Shown here: one piece after another, positions 23,101 through 30,703 of the stretch
Position numbering within the stretch: position 1 is the stretch's first letter
Layout: every line of letters begins with the position of its first letter
From: Saccoglossus kowalevskii
Lineage: Eukaryota > Hemichordata > Enteropneusta > Harrimaniidae
Assembly: GCF_000003605.2 (NCBI RefSeq)
Contig: NW_003108579.1
Coordinates: 783,362-843,146 of the forward strand
Direction: 5' to 3'
Length of the DNA: 59,785 nucleotides
Translations under genes and position numbers: made by a program
The notes under the pieces: model-generated
Databases searched by the model: none
What the model saw: the letters and a program-made list of their open reading frames with translations, nothing else
What the model was told of the DNA's origin: nothing

Positions 23101-24257
23101 AAAGCAGTGACGTATCCGTTCTCGTTCCGTTCTCGTATGCGCATCTTAATGTCTCTACTACCTCCGTCCATCAGAAAACCACGCGTGCGATTCGATGTCT
23201 CGATGACGCCCTGAAAACTCAATCGGTCATCTTGCGGGTACCTTAATAAATCATTCCGTCTTTCATGTAGAACTACATTAGTTTTGAATTTGGGGTAAAC
23301 GCTATGAATTGTGGGTAAATACATAAAAAAAATCGAAATATAATAAAGAAAATATTTCGAATAAAAATGAACTCACCGTTGCGGAGTTTGTCGTTATGGC
23401 GCCCGCTGTCGTTGGAGTGACGTCATTTTTCTCACAAATCCACCCTCTTTGTAAAGTACATTGGATACCCATCCACTTTCCCATTTCAGGTGTCACATCG
23501 AATATGCCAATATTCTGCACGTCGCTACTGGAATACGTCTTTGCTCCACAGACAGGGGTAGATAACGTATTCACATCAAATCCACTTACCCATTCAGCGG
23601 AGTAGACAAGCTCGTCGTTGTTATCGTACATCCAGTTGGAGACAGCCTGCGAAGAAAAGTAAACAAACTATGATCACATTCTACACCTGTTCGGCATGTG
23701 CCAAAGATTTGTCTTAGTCGCCACGTAAACTATGTGGAAGCTGATTTTAATACGTTTTTCCTATAAGTTGCGCCCTCTTGCGACGAAGCGCGAGTATAAT
23801 GACAAGGAACTGCGAAATATCCTACGCATGTAGAGACACTAATCTCAATTGTGAACGTGGGAGGGCGGTATACAAGAAATACTTTATAATTACAATTTAC
23901 GTGTGCTACAACATGAATGTGTGCAAGAGTGCTCCAGAAATGTACAAATAACGTTAACCACTGTGATGAAAAGCAAAAACCTACATCATCGTATTTCAAG
24001 TCTATCCAGTAACTATCGGCCGCACTGAGACTGTTCAGCAGTATGTCTATATCGGAGTCTTTGCTGGCGTCCGAGATTTTTACAAGCAGTGCGCCCTCGC
24101 CGGAACAATTCGTCACTGCGGCAGCGTAATGAAGTTGATTTCCCTGCGTCGAGACCAAATAACAAAGTCCATTTAACGATTCCCATCCAGACTCACACGC
24201 GTGGGAACATGTGGGCTGTAGAAGAAGAAAAACAAACACTAATAAAATCAATTTCAT
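9036..24257 (-). CDS. C-type lectin adhesion G-protein-coupled receptor (multi-exon)
   Basis: Exons in transcript order: 24215-23985, 23646-23377, 18922-18857, 18114-17932, 17495-17427, 17274-17160, 16583-16482, 15805-15621, 15062-15010, 14487-14355, 13830-13727, 13170-13068, 12171-12021, 11830-11764, 11553-11478, 11346-11261, 10840-10732, 10326-10285, 9577-9448 (or 9444), 9078-9053 (or 9036). Every junction is GT...AG with matching phase. With the distal signal-peptide exon the model is about 781 aa; with the local start at 24257 it is about one residue shorter. Domains: signal peptide 1-20, C-type lectin domain about 21-165, Thr/Ser-rich stalk to about 205, GAIN about 205-470, GPS with cleavage predicted between M471 and T472, seven-helix domain about 490-735, short cytoplasmic tail. 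Known for the family: GAIN autoproteolysis and a tethered agonist. Inferred: plasma-membrane receptor that recognises a ligand through the lectin domain. No hormone-receptor motif, EGF, Ig or cadherin domain is seen. A vertebrate orthologue cannot be named. Confidence 0.85.
10285..13830 (-). CDS. Receptor exons: seven-transmembrane domain
   Basis: Eight exons (13830-13727, 13170-13068, 12171-12021, 11830-11764, 11553-11478, 11346-11261, 10840-10732, 10326-10285) join in phase. TM1 includes GVGLSIFALCASLFLFVTL. TM2 is IHMNFAVALLIAQTLFLLSG. TM3 has the class-B2 signature CKSVAIMLHYFFLAMFCWML followed by VEGINLY. TM4 starts MAIGWGIPFVIVGV. The second extracellular loop has AKCW, so the TM3-loop disulphide is available. 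TM5 has WAFVAPVLLVLVANCVVFAM. TM6 is LRAALVLLPLLGLTWLIGIV. TM7 includes GVFFFVLHCIMNDE. The P-L-L-G-L-T-W and L-H-Y-F-F-L-A motifs place it firmly in the adhesion family. No inactivating change is visible. Confidence 0.93.
10408..10490 (-). repeat. SINE-like 3' end with an (AAT)n tail
   Basis: On the minus strand a segment containing GGCCGGTGGCCATATAGTGC runs into GGAATAAAGAAAGAAT and then a pure (AAT)n run at 10432-10408. A short conserved-looking body ending in a simple trinucleotide tail is the form of a retroposon 3' end. It lies in the intron between the last two TM-coding exons and the tail exon. Family not known to me. Confidence 0.45.
11086..11117. repeat. (TA)n microsatellite
   Basis: About 16 uninterrupted AT/TA dinucleotides in a receptor intron, likely polymorphic. 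Confidence 0.95.
14355..15062 (-). CDS. Receptor exons: GPS motif and tethered agonist
   Basis: Two exons, 15062-15010 and 14487-14355, join in phase 2. The first gives YDVEKEEPVCVFRKTEV, the second SPDEEPGWSTEGCWKSIEAT and then ITCLCNHMTSFAALMRITDI. The four GPS cysteines (VCVF, EGCW, TCLC), the W before GC and the C-x-C-N-H-M/T motif are all present. The residue before the cleavage site is Met rather than the more usual Leu, and the nucleophile Thr is kept, so cleavage is expected. The new N-terminus TSFAALM is the probable tethered agonist. Confidence 0.92.
15172..15300 (-). repeat. Possible tRNA-derived SINE fragment
   Basis: The minus strand carries GGTTCGATTCC (15246-15236), a perfect RNA polymerase III B box, with an A-box-like TAGTTCCACGG about 40 bp upstream. 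No cloverleaf with acceptor stem could be drawn, so it is not called a tRNA gene. It lies in the receptor intron upstream of the exon at 15062. Confidence 0.3.
15621..15805 (-). CDS. Receptor exon: GAIN subdomain B core
   Basis: Acceptor TCATTGCAG, donor GTATGC, phase 1 to phase 0. It encodes VDVTVTSYDTMTTILNLASV and later GTTIVSISAAY and SDVAAMSFTLEVQT. The last part corresponds to the strand that precedes the GPS in GAIN domains, where relatives often read V.I.F. Confidence 0.8.
16482..16583 (-). CDS. Receptor exon: GAIN subdomain B strand segment
   Basis: Acceptor TTCGCAG, donor GTGAGG, phase 1 to phase 1. The encoded FYAKVVSKEDGAVFTYGTEG followed by TVTLPASVLNEGD is typical of the region where adhesion receptors show I.LP...L. 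Confidence 0.8.
17160..17274 (-). CDS. Receptor exon: GAIN domain continuation
   Basis: Acceptor ATTTCAG and donor GTTAGT, with entry phase 0 and exit phase 1. It encodes EQPELAALFLNGMEDYAVSV and then a stretch ending VAFEKTHIG with the split codon. MEDYA fits the helix in which relatives read LE.LA, after which the beta-sandwich of subdomain B starts. Confidence 0.8.
17427..17495 (-). CDS. Receptor exon: GAIN subdomain A helix
   Basis: Twenty-three codons, NFFDVANELVSSSNVPALVQ then AIE, between TTTGTTTCAG and GTAAGT. The N-x-x-D-x-x-N-x-L-V pattern is typical of the helical GAIN segment in which many adhesion GPCRs read NLL. Confidence 0.8.
17932..18114 (-). CDS. Receptor exon: start of the GAIN domain
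   Basis: Acceptor TTACACAG, donor GTAAGC, phase 0, 61 codons. It starts GAIDNVIVNGGAVSTTEADL and contains QAISDIAGSG and VERIFQAMVFLSSHY. The alternating hydrophobic helices fit GAIN subdomain A of adhesion receptors. Confidence 0.8.
18347..18466 (+). repeat. Dispersed repeat, copy 1
   Basis: This segment aligns over about 120 bp with 27974-28094: both start GAGATTC.TTCACTAACG and share TTGGTTAAG, a TCGACCG core, GTTGAC and ACTA...TCAT. TTGGTTAAGG resembles a Pol III A box and TGTTCGACC a weak B box, so an old tRNA-related SINE is possible. Confidence 0.5.
18857..18922 (-). CDS. Receptor exon: Thr/Ser-rich stalk
   Basis: Twenty-two codons in phase 0 between TTCTCAG and GTAAGT: TVSTSTASTPTTAALQGTGP then AN. 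It is a short mucin-like spacer between lectin and GAIN domains and extends the Thr-rich end of the previous exon. Introns on either side are in phase 0, so the exon could be skipped without a frameshift. Confidence 0.8.
20430..20790. other. CpG-rich intronic block
   Basis: CpG density here is clearly above the surrounding AT-rich intron, with clusters such as CACGGCGGCGATC and GATACGGCGTACC and a palindromic GCTCGAGC. No coding exon fits the receptor frame. It may be an inserted element or an internal promoter; there is no further sign of either. Confidence 0.3.
21020..21166. repeat. Foldback MITE, near-perfect 147-bp palindrome
   Basis: The left arm starts AAACAATAATGAAC and includes CACTTTGTGC and TATATGTAC. 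The right arm is its reverse complement, ending GTACATTATTGTTT, with only scattered mismatches over about 65 bp per arm and a loop of about 14 bp around 21090-21101. It is in the large receptor intron. Confidence 0.85.
21137..21556. mobile_element. Composite element sharing the foldback terminus
   Basis: The right arm of the neighbouring palindrome (TTGGCGGGTC...ATTATTG, 21143-21164) recurs inverted at 21529-21554 as CAATCATGGATGACCCGCCA followed by ACCAT. The 420 bp between these ends are CpG-rich (GTGACGTAGCTCCGCCCCCG around 21473-21492) and non-repetitive. The layout looks like a longer relative of the MITE, or two nested insertions. Confidence 0.5.
21843..22171. repeat. Direct repeat copy A, left of the N gap
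   Basis: This 329-bp segment, starting AGAGAGTTTAAG and ending CGTTTTCAGTG, matches 22545-22872 base for base except for one extra A in a run of five. It abuts the 50-N gap. Each copy contains two AACGGGAACGTAAC motifs and an inverted CGTTACGTT. Confidence 0.95.
22172..22221. other. Assembly gap (50 N)
   Basis: Fifty consecutive N. The gap lies just beyond the stop of the orphan lectin exon and between two nearly identical direct repeats, so local order and copy number are unreliable. Confidence 0.99.
22252..22436 (-). CDS. Orphan C-type lectin half-domain exon with EPN motif and its own stop
   Basis: The acceptor ...AATCTAG ends at 22437. The frame GTPPGEIMTYNRWDDGEPNP continues to SWAWYDYDRDASLGFICEFG and a TAG stop at 22254-22252. 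MTYNRWDDGEPN and FICE match the second half of a C-type lectin domain and include EPN, the mannose-type calcium/sugar motif, unlike the receptor's own second half. Two of the usual cysteines are missing (EDC appears as EAN, and there is none before FICE). It enters in phase 1, which only the second, 4-bp-downstream donor of the 24215 exon could supply. It may be an alternative terminal exon giving a secreted lectin, or the tail of a neighbouring lectin gene brought here by misassembly. The N gap begins 30 bp past the stop. Confidence 0.55.
22545..22872. repeat. Direct repeat copy B, right of the orphan lectin exon
   Basis: This second copy of the 21843-22171 segment is 328 bp and differs by one indel. 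Its minus strand includes an open stretch with THDIDLLKEDSANRPRTSAE followed by WMEIVRALSKCL and a stop; the same stretch is in copy A. Near identity next to a gap suggests two haplotypes placed in tandem, though a recent tandem duplication is possible. Confidence 0.95.
23037..23222 (-). other. CpG-rich open segment with CRE sites in the lectin intron
   Basis: After TTTTCAG at about 23212 the minus strand is open for about 58 codons (GVIETSNRTRGFLMDGGSRD ... VVRQSF) to a TGA. It has high CpG and includes a perfect TGACGTCA at 23068-23075. It does not fit the lectin fold. It could be a cryptic or alternative exon, or a regulatory block. Confidence 0.25.
23377..23646 (-). CDS. Receptor exon: C-terminal half of the C-type lectin domain plus start of the stalk
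   Basis: The acceptor TTCTTCGCAG and the donor GTGAGT frame 90 codons in phase 0. The exon starts AVSNWMYDNNDELVYSAEW, contains PVC and GKWMGIQC, and closes the domain with RGWICEKN. These supply core cysteines 2, 3 and 4 at the usual spacing. After the domain come DVTPTTAGAITTNSAT, Thr-rich and likely O-glycosylated. Neither EPN nor QPD is present, and WND is replaced by KWMG, so calcium-dependent sugar binding of the classic kind is not expected; the ligand may be protein, or bound in another way. Confidence 0.85.
23985..24257 (-). CDS. Receptor exon: N-terminal half of the C-type lectin domain, with an in-frame local start
   Basis: The certain part is 24215-23985: PTCSHACESGWESLNGLCYL, then AAAVTNC, and near the end a WIDL motif, the counterpart of the canonical WIGL. 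HAC and GLC match the extra cysteine pair of long-form C-type lectin domains, and TNC matches the first core cysteine. Immediately upstream and in frame is an ATG at 24257 whose 14 codons (M-K-L-I-L-L-V-F-V-F-L-L-L-Q) read as a signal peptide. The same bases form a perfect polypyrimidine tract and CAG acceptor, so they may be intron. The exon ends at GAT-GAT before GTAGGT, with a second donor 4 bp further on at GTAG/GTTTTT. Confidence 0.8.
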
Positions 24258-24534
24258 AGCCTATAAATGTTCAAAGAAGCGATGTTGATTATAGTTAGTT
24301 AATCAAGAAAGCAGTTGAACCATATATCAGTCATTTATTTACACACATTTTCATCCACTTATGAATAAATGCTAAGCCAACCTGCAGTAAAATCAATTTA
24401 TTTTTCTTAGATTCCTGTAAAAAACTTGTTTGCACTTTTTAGTATGAGCTTGTCTGCAAAGAAATTCATCCGTGTTATGCCATGGGCATAGTGTCTATGG
24501 CATTTCCTCTCGTACAAACAGCTGTTGTATTCGT

Positions 24535-24665
24535 GAATCGTAATTCACGTGCGTACATATAATACAGTGTGTAGTTCGAGGCGCGCGTGATAGCTGCCGG
24601 ATTTCCCAATGACGTCATCATCACGATGAATTGCTCACGCGAGGCGCGTGGCTGCCGTCTCGTTC
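24535..24665 (-). promoter_or_regulatory. Candidate promoter of the receptor's local start
   Basis: A small CpG-rich island about 300-400 bp upstream of the ATG at 24257. It contains GGCGCGCGTG, a second GAGGCGCGTGG and a TGACGTCATCA cAMP-response-like element at 24610-24620. The flanks are AT-rich. Its place just upstream of the local ATG supports transcription starting here, though this is inference only. Confidence 0.35.
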
Positions 24666-27600
24666 ATACAAACAAATGAACCAAAACAAATTCATTTTTT
24701 TTCATGATTTCGCGGTGTTTGTAATCAGATATTTACCCGTTGTGCAGTTAGTGATGCAAAAGATGTATATTTAAAGGAATTTAGTAATTATTGTACGACT
24801 TGACTAGGAACGAGGTGGAATATTGTTTGACGTGTTTAAGCAGTAAATGCCACTCGATACAACAACGGCATTTGGTCTTAGGTGCATTATTTTTAAAGAA
24901 CTAACGATAATAGCCCCAATAAATAGCAATGAATTAAGTGAACCACGGTAAGACGTTTCATTGAGTTACTAGTATGGCCGTGTTTTTTTTAAACAAAGAG
25001 ACTTCGTGATATTCAATTTATTGGTAATTATATTCAAAAGTAATATTGTGTTTCCCTTGCAATGTGACGAATAGTAAATGTGAGGAATTCTGAGTAGTAC
25101 TATAAAACAGTCTAATGACAGATTACCAGTTAATGTACTTTCTTTTATTAATACTCATGGTCATGGATTTCCGCAAATTCCCATTGATGTTATCACATAC
25201 TTGTTTGCACGATCACGGCGATCGGTCAACTATCAAAGAAAAACACATAATCACAGAGTAGGCTTAGGTTGTTTTTCAACTGTTTTCAAAGACAGGGGAC
25301 CCTTTTTAACTCCATAACGAAAGTACCTCAAAACAATCAATCATTGAGAATTATACCACGTATAGCTTATTATCAGATACAAGTAAGCCGTCTAGTGTTT
25401 CTATTTGTAATTTAAGATGATGTATTTTGTGCTCAGCTAATAAACTAGCCTCCAGGCAGGACTGAATATTATAAACATCACGATATTTTCAAAATTACTA
25501 TATGCCAAATATGCATTTATAAGTGAACATAAAAATAGATAGATCGCGTCATTAATACATAAACTGTATTGCTTTTTCGCCAGTGGAACCACTTTTCATT
25601 ATTACTTAAAAACGCAATACGCGTACTATGCGTGTCATACTAGTTTTACTGCAGAAATTGGATGAATAGATTTCACTTAGAAAACTAATACATGTCGTGA
25701 GGAAAAATAAACACCCCGCTGAAATATGTAATGTGACCGTGGATTTATCTGACATGGTTCTATTTTACGTTTTTTTTTAAGAAGGGGAGCTTGCTCTAAA
25801 GGTTGAAATTTTGAAAGTCGCATGGGCAACACGTATGTTAGATTTCTTGAGGGCTTAGCAATTTCTTCTCTATAGTTATATAACGACCATATACCTATAT
25901 ACCTATACCATATACCTTAATCTTGGCCTTTGGTTCATAAATGTAGCATGGTTCATGTAGTTATATTGTATAGTATAAAAATACTTGACCTTTATCCTTG
26001 ATATTTTGTTTCTAAAATTGTTATGTCTTGACTAATTTCCCAGGTATACTCCCCTGTAGATGAATACTGAACATACTTGCATACATATTATGACCTTGAC
26101 CTTTAATCTTTCGTCCCGAAAACGCGACCCTCTATCGCGAGTTGCGCAGGGAGAACGTTTGCCAAGTATGCAGTCCCTAGTTATTTTTCTCCAAACTTAC
26201 ATAAACTATGACCTTACTAAATAAACGAATCATAACTGTAGTTCATAAATTCTGAATAAAAAGATATACATGCTACACACAGAAAGATGAACTCACGAAA
26301 ATCGCAATTTTAGAGCGATTTACCATTGTCTCAAGGATTACAAGATCTCATGAAAAAACAATGTGTTTTGAGATTGTTACTCGTTTAATAATGATCATGG
26401 ATTCCTTTTTCAGATAGCTCTTCTACAAAAAATATGTTGTACTCGATAAAAAACAAACTAAGAGTTGTTGACGTATATTTCAATTAATTACTAGACGCTC
26501 TTAAAACACAACAAAAGAAAGGCAATTGCTTAGGTACAATGTATATAATAGCGGCAGAATGTTGCGGATAACATTTCAACTATTGTTTTTACATTAATAT
26601 ATACGTGTAGTGTACATAAATGTGTTCCATTCAGGCGGTAGTCTTTGATATTCCAAAGTAATTCCAATAATGAGCTCATTACGTTTTGTTAGTCGATGAA
26701 CGTTTAAATCATCATTTTCTTTGTTCGTGTGTAAAGTATTTTTTATTACGCTCATATTCAAACTCGCTCCCAGTGCAGAAGATTAATGACAGTGAGTTGA
26801 ATGAATATGACAGATTCGTACACACGAACCGAACGTTGCATTTGAGTATGAGTATAGTCCCAGTAATTGCAATGCCTATGGTGTCAGATGAATCAAGAAA
26901 TACACAATTTCTCAACACAAAATGGTGTGCCACGTGATTGTGCCCAGACGCTTACGTTTATGCTCGTTCGTCTATTGAGTGTTCCCTTGAGTAAACAAAA
27001 CACACATGCGCCTTGCCATAGCAAGCAAACACGCCCCATATACAATCATATATCAGTTGGCACACCAGTCTGGTTTTGAACGTTAAACAAGCCGAACCCG
27101 GCGATAGCACCGCGGATAACATATGACACATGAAATCGACACTTAATCCAATATGGTGCGGAGAGTCTTTCATTTTTTATACTAAAGTATTGAATCGCAC
27201 TTATTTTTAACAACACCACATCTATCAACATTATGACAAATGAACAGCAACTATTTTGATGCATTCAAACGACGATACTACAAGTTCAAATAGAAGTCAT
27301 CTCACAGGTCATGAACTCAATAAAATGGAATTAAATACAATACGTGGCATCATAAATATTCACCACAGATTACAGATTAAATGTACACTTCAAATTACAG
27401 GTTTGTGTAAAATGAATCCCTGAATCATATATGAATTTTAATTTCGTGCTTGTCAAATTTTCGAAATAACATTATATGACTATGATACCGTTCACCGATT
27501 TGAACATTGTGTAGTCGATCATACAAGATCTGATCATACAAACGTCTGATAAAAATGTTGCATTTTTACCATAGAAACAATGCATCTATACGCGGACCTA

Positions 27601-27973
27601 TCTATACCAATAAGCGATTTTTTAAATATAGCAATAGCGGGTGCCAGTAAAATATGTTGTCAAACATGTCGTCCAATCTAGCTTTACAATACGACGTGAA
27701 CAAATTGTGTTACAGAAATCGGGCTTTTATTGGCGTGCTGATTAGTAACACACGTTTACATTTAGGGTATTTGATATCAATTTTTAGAAGCACTTGATAT
27801 TATTTACTGATTTGGAAGTGCATCTTGATGTCATTTCAAAATTATTTCATTTTATCCGACTATGTGCGTCAATTGTGCTAATTGTATATCACCAATGTCA
27901 CGTGTTACTGCATGATTTGAAACTTTAATTTGAGTGCTCTGGGTGAGTATCCCACCAAAGCCACTGTCTGTTC

Positions 27974-28094
27974 GAGATTCGTTCACTAACGGATACAAAT
28001 TTGGGTGCGAATTGGTTAAGTTGGCTGAGGCATGTGATCGACCGATCCTCGTTGACTCTGGAATACACTAAATTGTCATAATTTCACTCGGTAG
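27974..28094 (+). repeat. Dispersed repeat, copy 2
   Basis: Partner of 18347-18466, about 9.5 kb away in the same orientation and diverged by roughly a third by eye. Shared blocks are GAGATTCGTTCACTAACGGA, TTGGTTAAG, GATCGACCGATC and GTTGACTCTGG. Confidence 0.5.
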
Positions 28095-30658
28095 ATGCGC
28101 ATTGTCACCTAAACCACAAACGTCGAATGGTACATTATTTGAAGGGTGAAACAAGTTTCGTGGCTCTCTGTATGTTTATATATCTATATATGTATGTATG
28201 TACTTATCTGTATGTTTAATAAGTAAATTATATACGTCATTTTTGAGATTATTCGAGTATAATCAACAAAACAATTAGATATTTAGCCTCCATTTTACAT
28301 TTACACTCCAAGTTTTATTTATTTTTGAGTTCTCATTGTGAATAGAATAATCAGATATCGGTGTGGTTTCTAAGAAATGTAAAATGGTGGTTAACATTAT
28401 GATGATGCGATTAAGACCATAATTATGAAATGTACAACAGCTAGCTTTAGGGAAATTGCATGTTTTCATTCCGTTATTCGCATGTGAATGACAGAAGAAT
28501 GCTTTAATGGAATAGTATCACAAGTTCAAATCCATAGTAACAAAGGAAGTGACGGGGAGGAAGTAACACTGACTGAAAATGACAGTGTTAATTGATGTAA
28601 AAAGCCCATATCAGTCACCCTTCACATGGGGGGGGGCTGAGATAGAATTAGCTAGACAAAAGGGTGCATGGCATGAGCTGACTATAAACGAATGAATGCA
28701 ATCATCATGAGTGAGCAATTAACGAACTGGATGTCTCCAATACTATCGCAATCATTGTGTATTTACGGGTTCCACCATTGATGAGGCCTTTTATTCTAAA
28801 CAAGTCCAAATTACTCTAAAAGCATTGGCAATCCGTATTGGGGATTATACCGTGTCCGTTTAAATCAAACTTCCTATCACTTGAAAAAAGGATTGCATTA
28901 GAGGTGTCATTATCGTCAACACTCTCCGCATTTAACGCATGGGTGAGCTAACGTGTTCTAACTGGTTTCGACAGGTATCTTGAAGAAGTTAACTTCAACC
29001 TGTTCAGGTATGCAAATATATAGAGTTCCATTTCCGTAAACGTTGTTAGTTTATCGGGCATTTGATAACGCGATAGTATATAGGGAAATTATTAATTAGT
29101 ATATTATACTTCCGTCTCAATAATAAACTATCATTTGTGTGAGACAATACCAAGACGTAATGTCAGGTGATCTCCTCAAGTTACAAAATTAGAAAGCAGT
29201 CCGTCCTTATAACGAAATCATATCAATTTTCACAGTTGTATCTTTTAATGCGTTATTTGTTTTTTATCTTAAAACAAAAAAATATGAAATATTATTCAAT
29301 ATTATTTCTTTATATTCGCAATTTAAGAGGTAAGACATCACGTACCAATATGCGCAGCGAAATGAACGCGGTCGCTGTATGCGTGTCAGCGTTTACTCTC
29401 GACAAATCTAAGTTCTCAGTAAACTTATGGATCAGTGTGCGGTTTTGCGTTACATTTCCAGTTATCCCTATGTTCACGCACGAACAAACACGGTATCGCT
29501 AAAAAAAGAAAGTGTACCAATTTACACCGCTGTGAATGTCAGCGGTTATAATAAACTGCTTCTGTAATTAGAACTCATGAAACGGAAGTTTAACGTTGCC
29601 GGCGAAGCGTGTCTAATGGGTATCGAACATCTTGTCATTTAAAGCTTTAAATATGATAGTTATAGTACAATTGAAACATCATATACAGACGAGGTTTACT
29701 GCACCCAAGCCAATCAATACGAAAACATATTGCCCATATTGATTCACCGAGTCAGTAACTGACGTTCATATTAATATAATGTATAAAAGTACGCTGTACT
29801 GATTTATTGAAATGCATCCGTAGCTGATCAGATTCTCAGCCTAGAATGTCTTAGCCTAGAATATACTTCGTATCATATTTTGCAATTATAACTCAACCGC
29901 ATCAGTATATACGTATAGTCCCTACGGGTTAGATAAATCCAGCTATGCACAATGCTAGGCAGCGATGTTTTTAATCTTTCGAATAATCATAACACGTTAT
30001 CACGTGTGCTGCTATGATCCTTTAGTAACACACAAATACTTCTTTGTCCAAACAAACATACGGCATAACGGTTTAAAATGGTGATATATTCATGTTGGGT
30101 AGTTATCAACAGGGATGTCTGCGATCATATTTAGGTGACGAGCTAACGAGCAGGACAACCGGAAAGTGCGCATATGTCGTATATGAATATATCCCAAGAA
30201 TAATTCTGCATAGCTCAAACAAATAAGTGTCGTCTCTAGTAATCCTTCATTTTTTCCTTCAATCAAAACCGCAGTATTCGTGTCACGTACAGCCTTTGAA
30301 TAGGGCTCGGTTTTAAGATTGTAGTGTTAATCGGATTTCGTCGTTTTCTTCATAAAGTCTTTCAGTAACATCGTTGGGGGATTACATTTGTTGATCACAA
30401 AGTGCCAGGAGTTGAGAATCTCGACAATACATGGGCTGTCTTCTTGAAAGGGACGTTAATCGCGACCTAAACACTTTTTTTAATGTGTCTTTTATATGGA
30501 ATTCATGAAGGTGTAAGTGTGAATTTGTTGTCATTGCAGTATAAATTTGGAATACATGTTTTGATGAAGAAATTGGTGTTATCTTGCAACTGAACTGTTA
30601 TTTCATTTACGTATATTAAAAATAAAATATACAACCAGTTGTTAAATCCACTAGAAAT

Positions 30659-30703
30659 CACGAAGCAGTATTTCACGAAGCAGTATTACACGAAGCAGTA
30701 TTT
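30659..30703. repeat. Three-unit 15-bp tandem repeat
   Basis: CACGAAGCAGTATTT at 30659-30673, 30674-30688 (last base A) and 30689-30703. Confidence 0.9.

Noticed and set aside
28984-29000. GAAGTTAACTTC palindrome
   Set aside because: A 12-bp palindrome is expected by chance in a window of this size.
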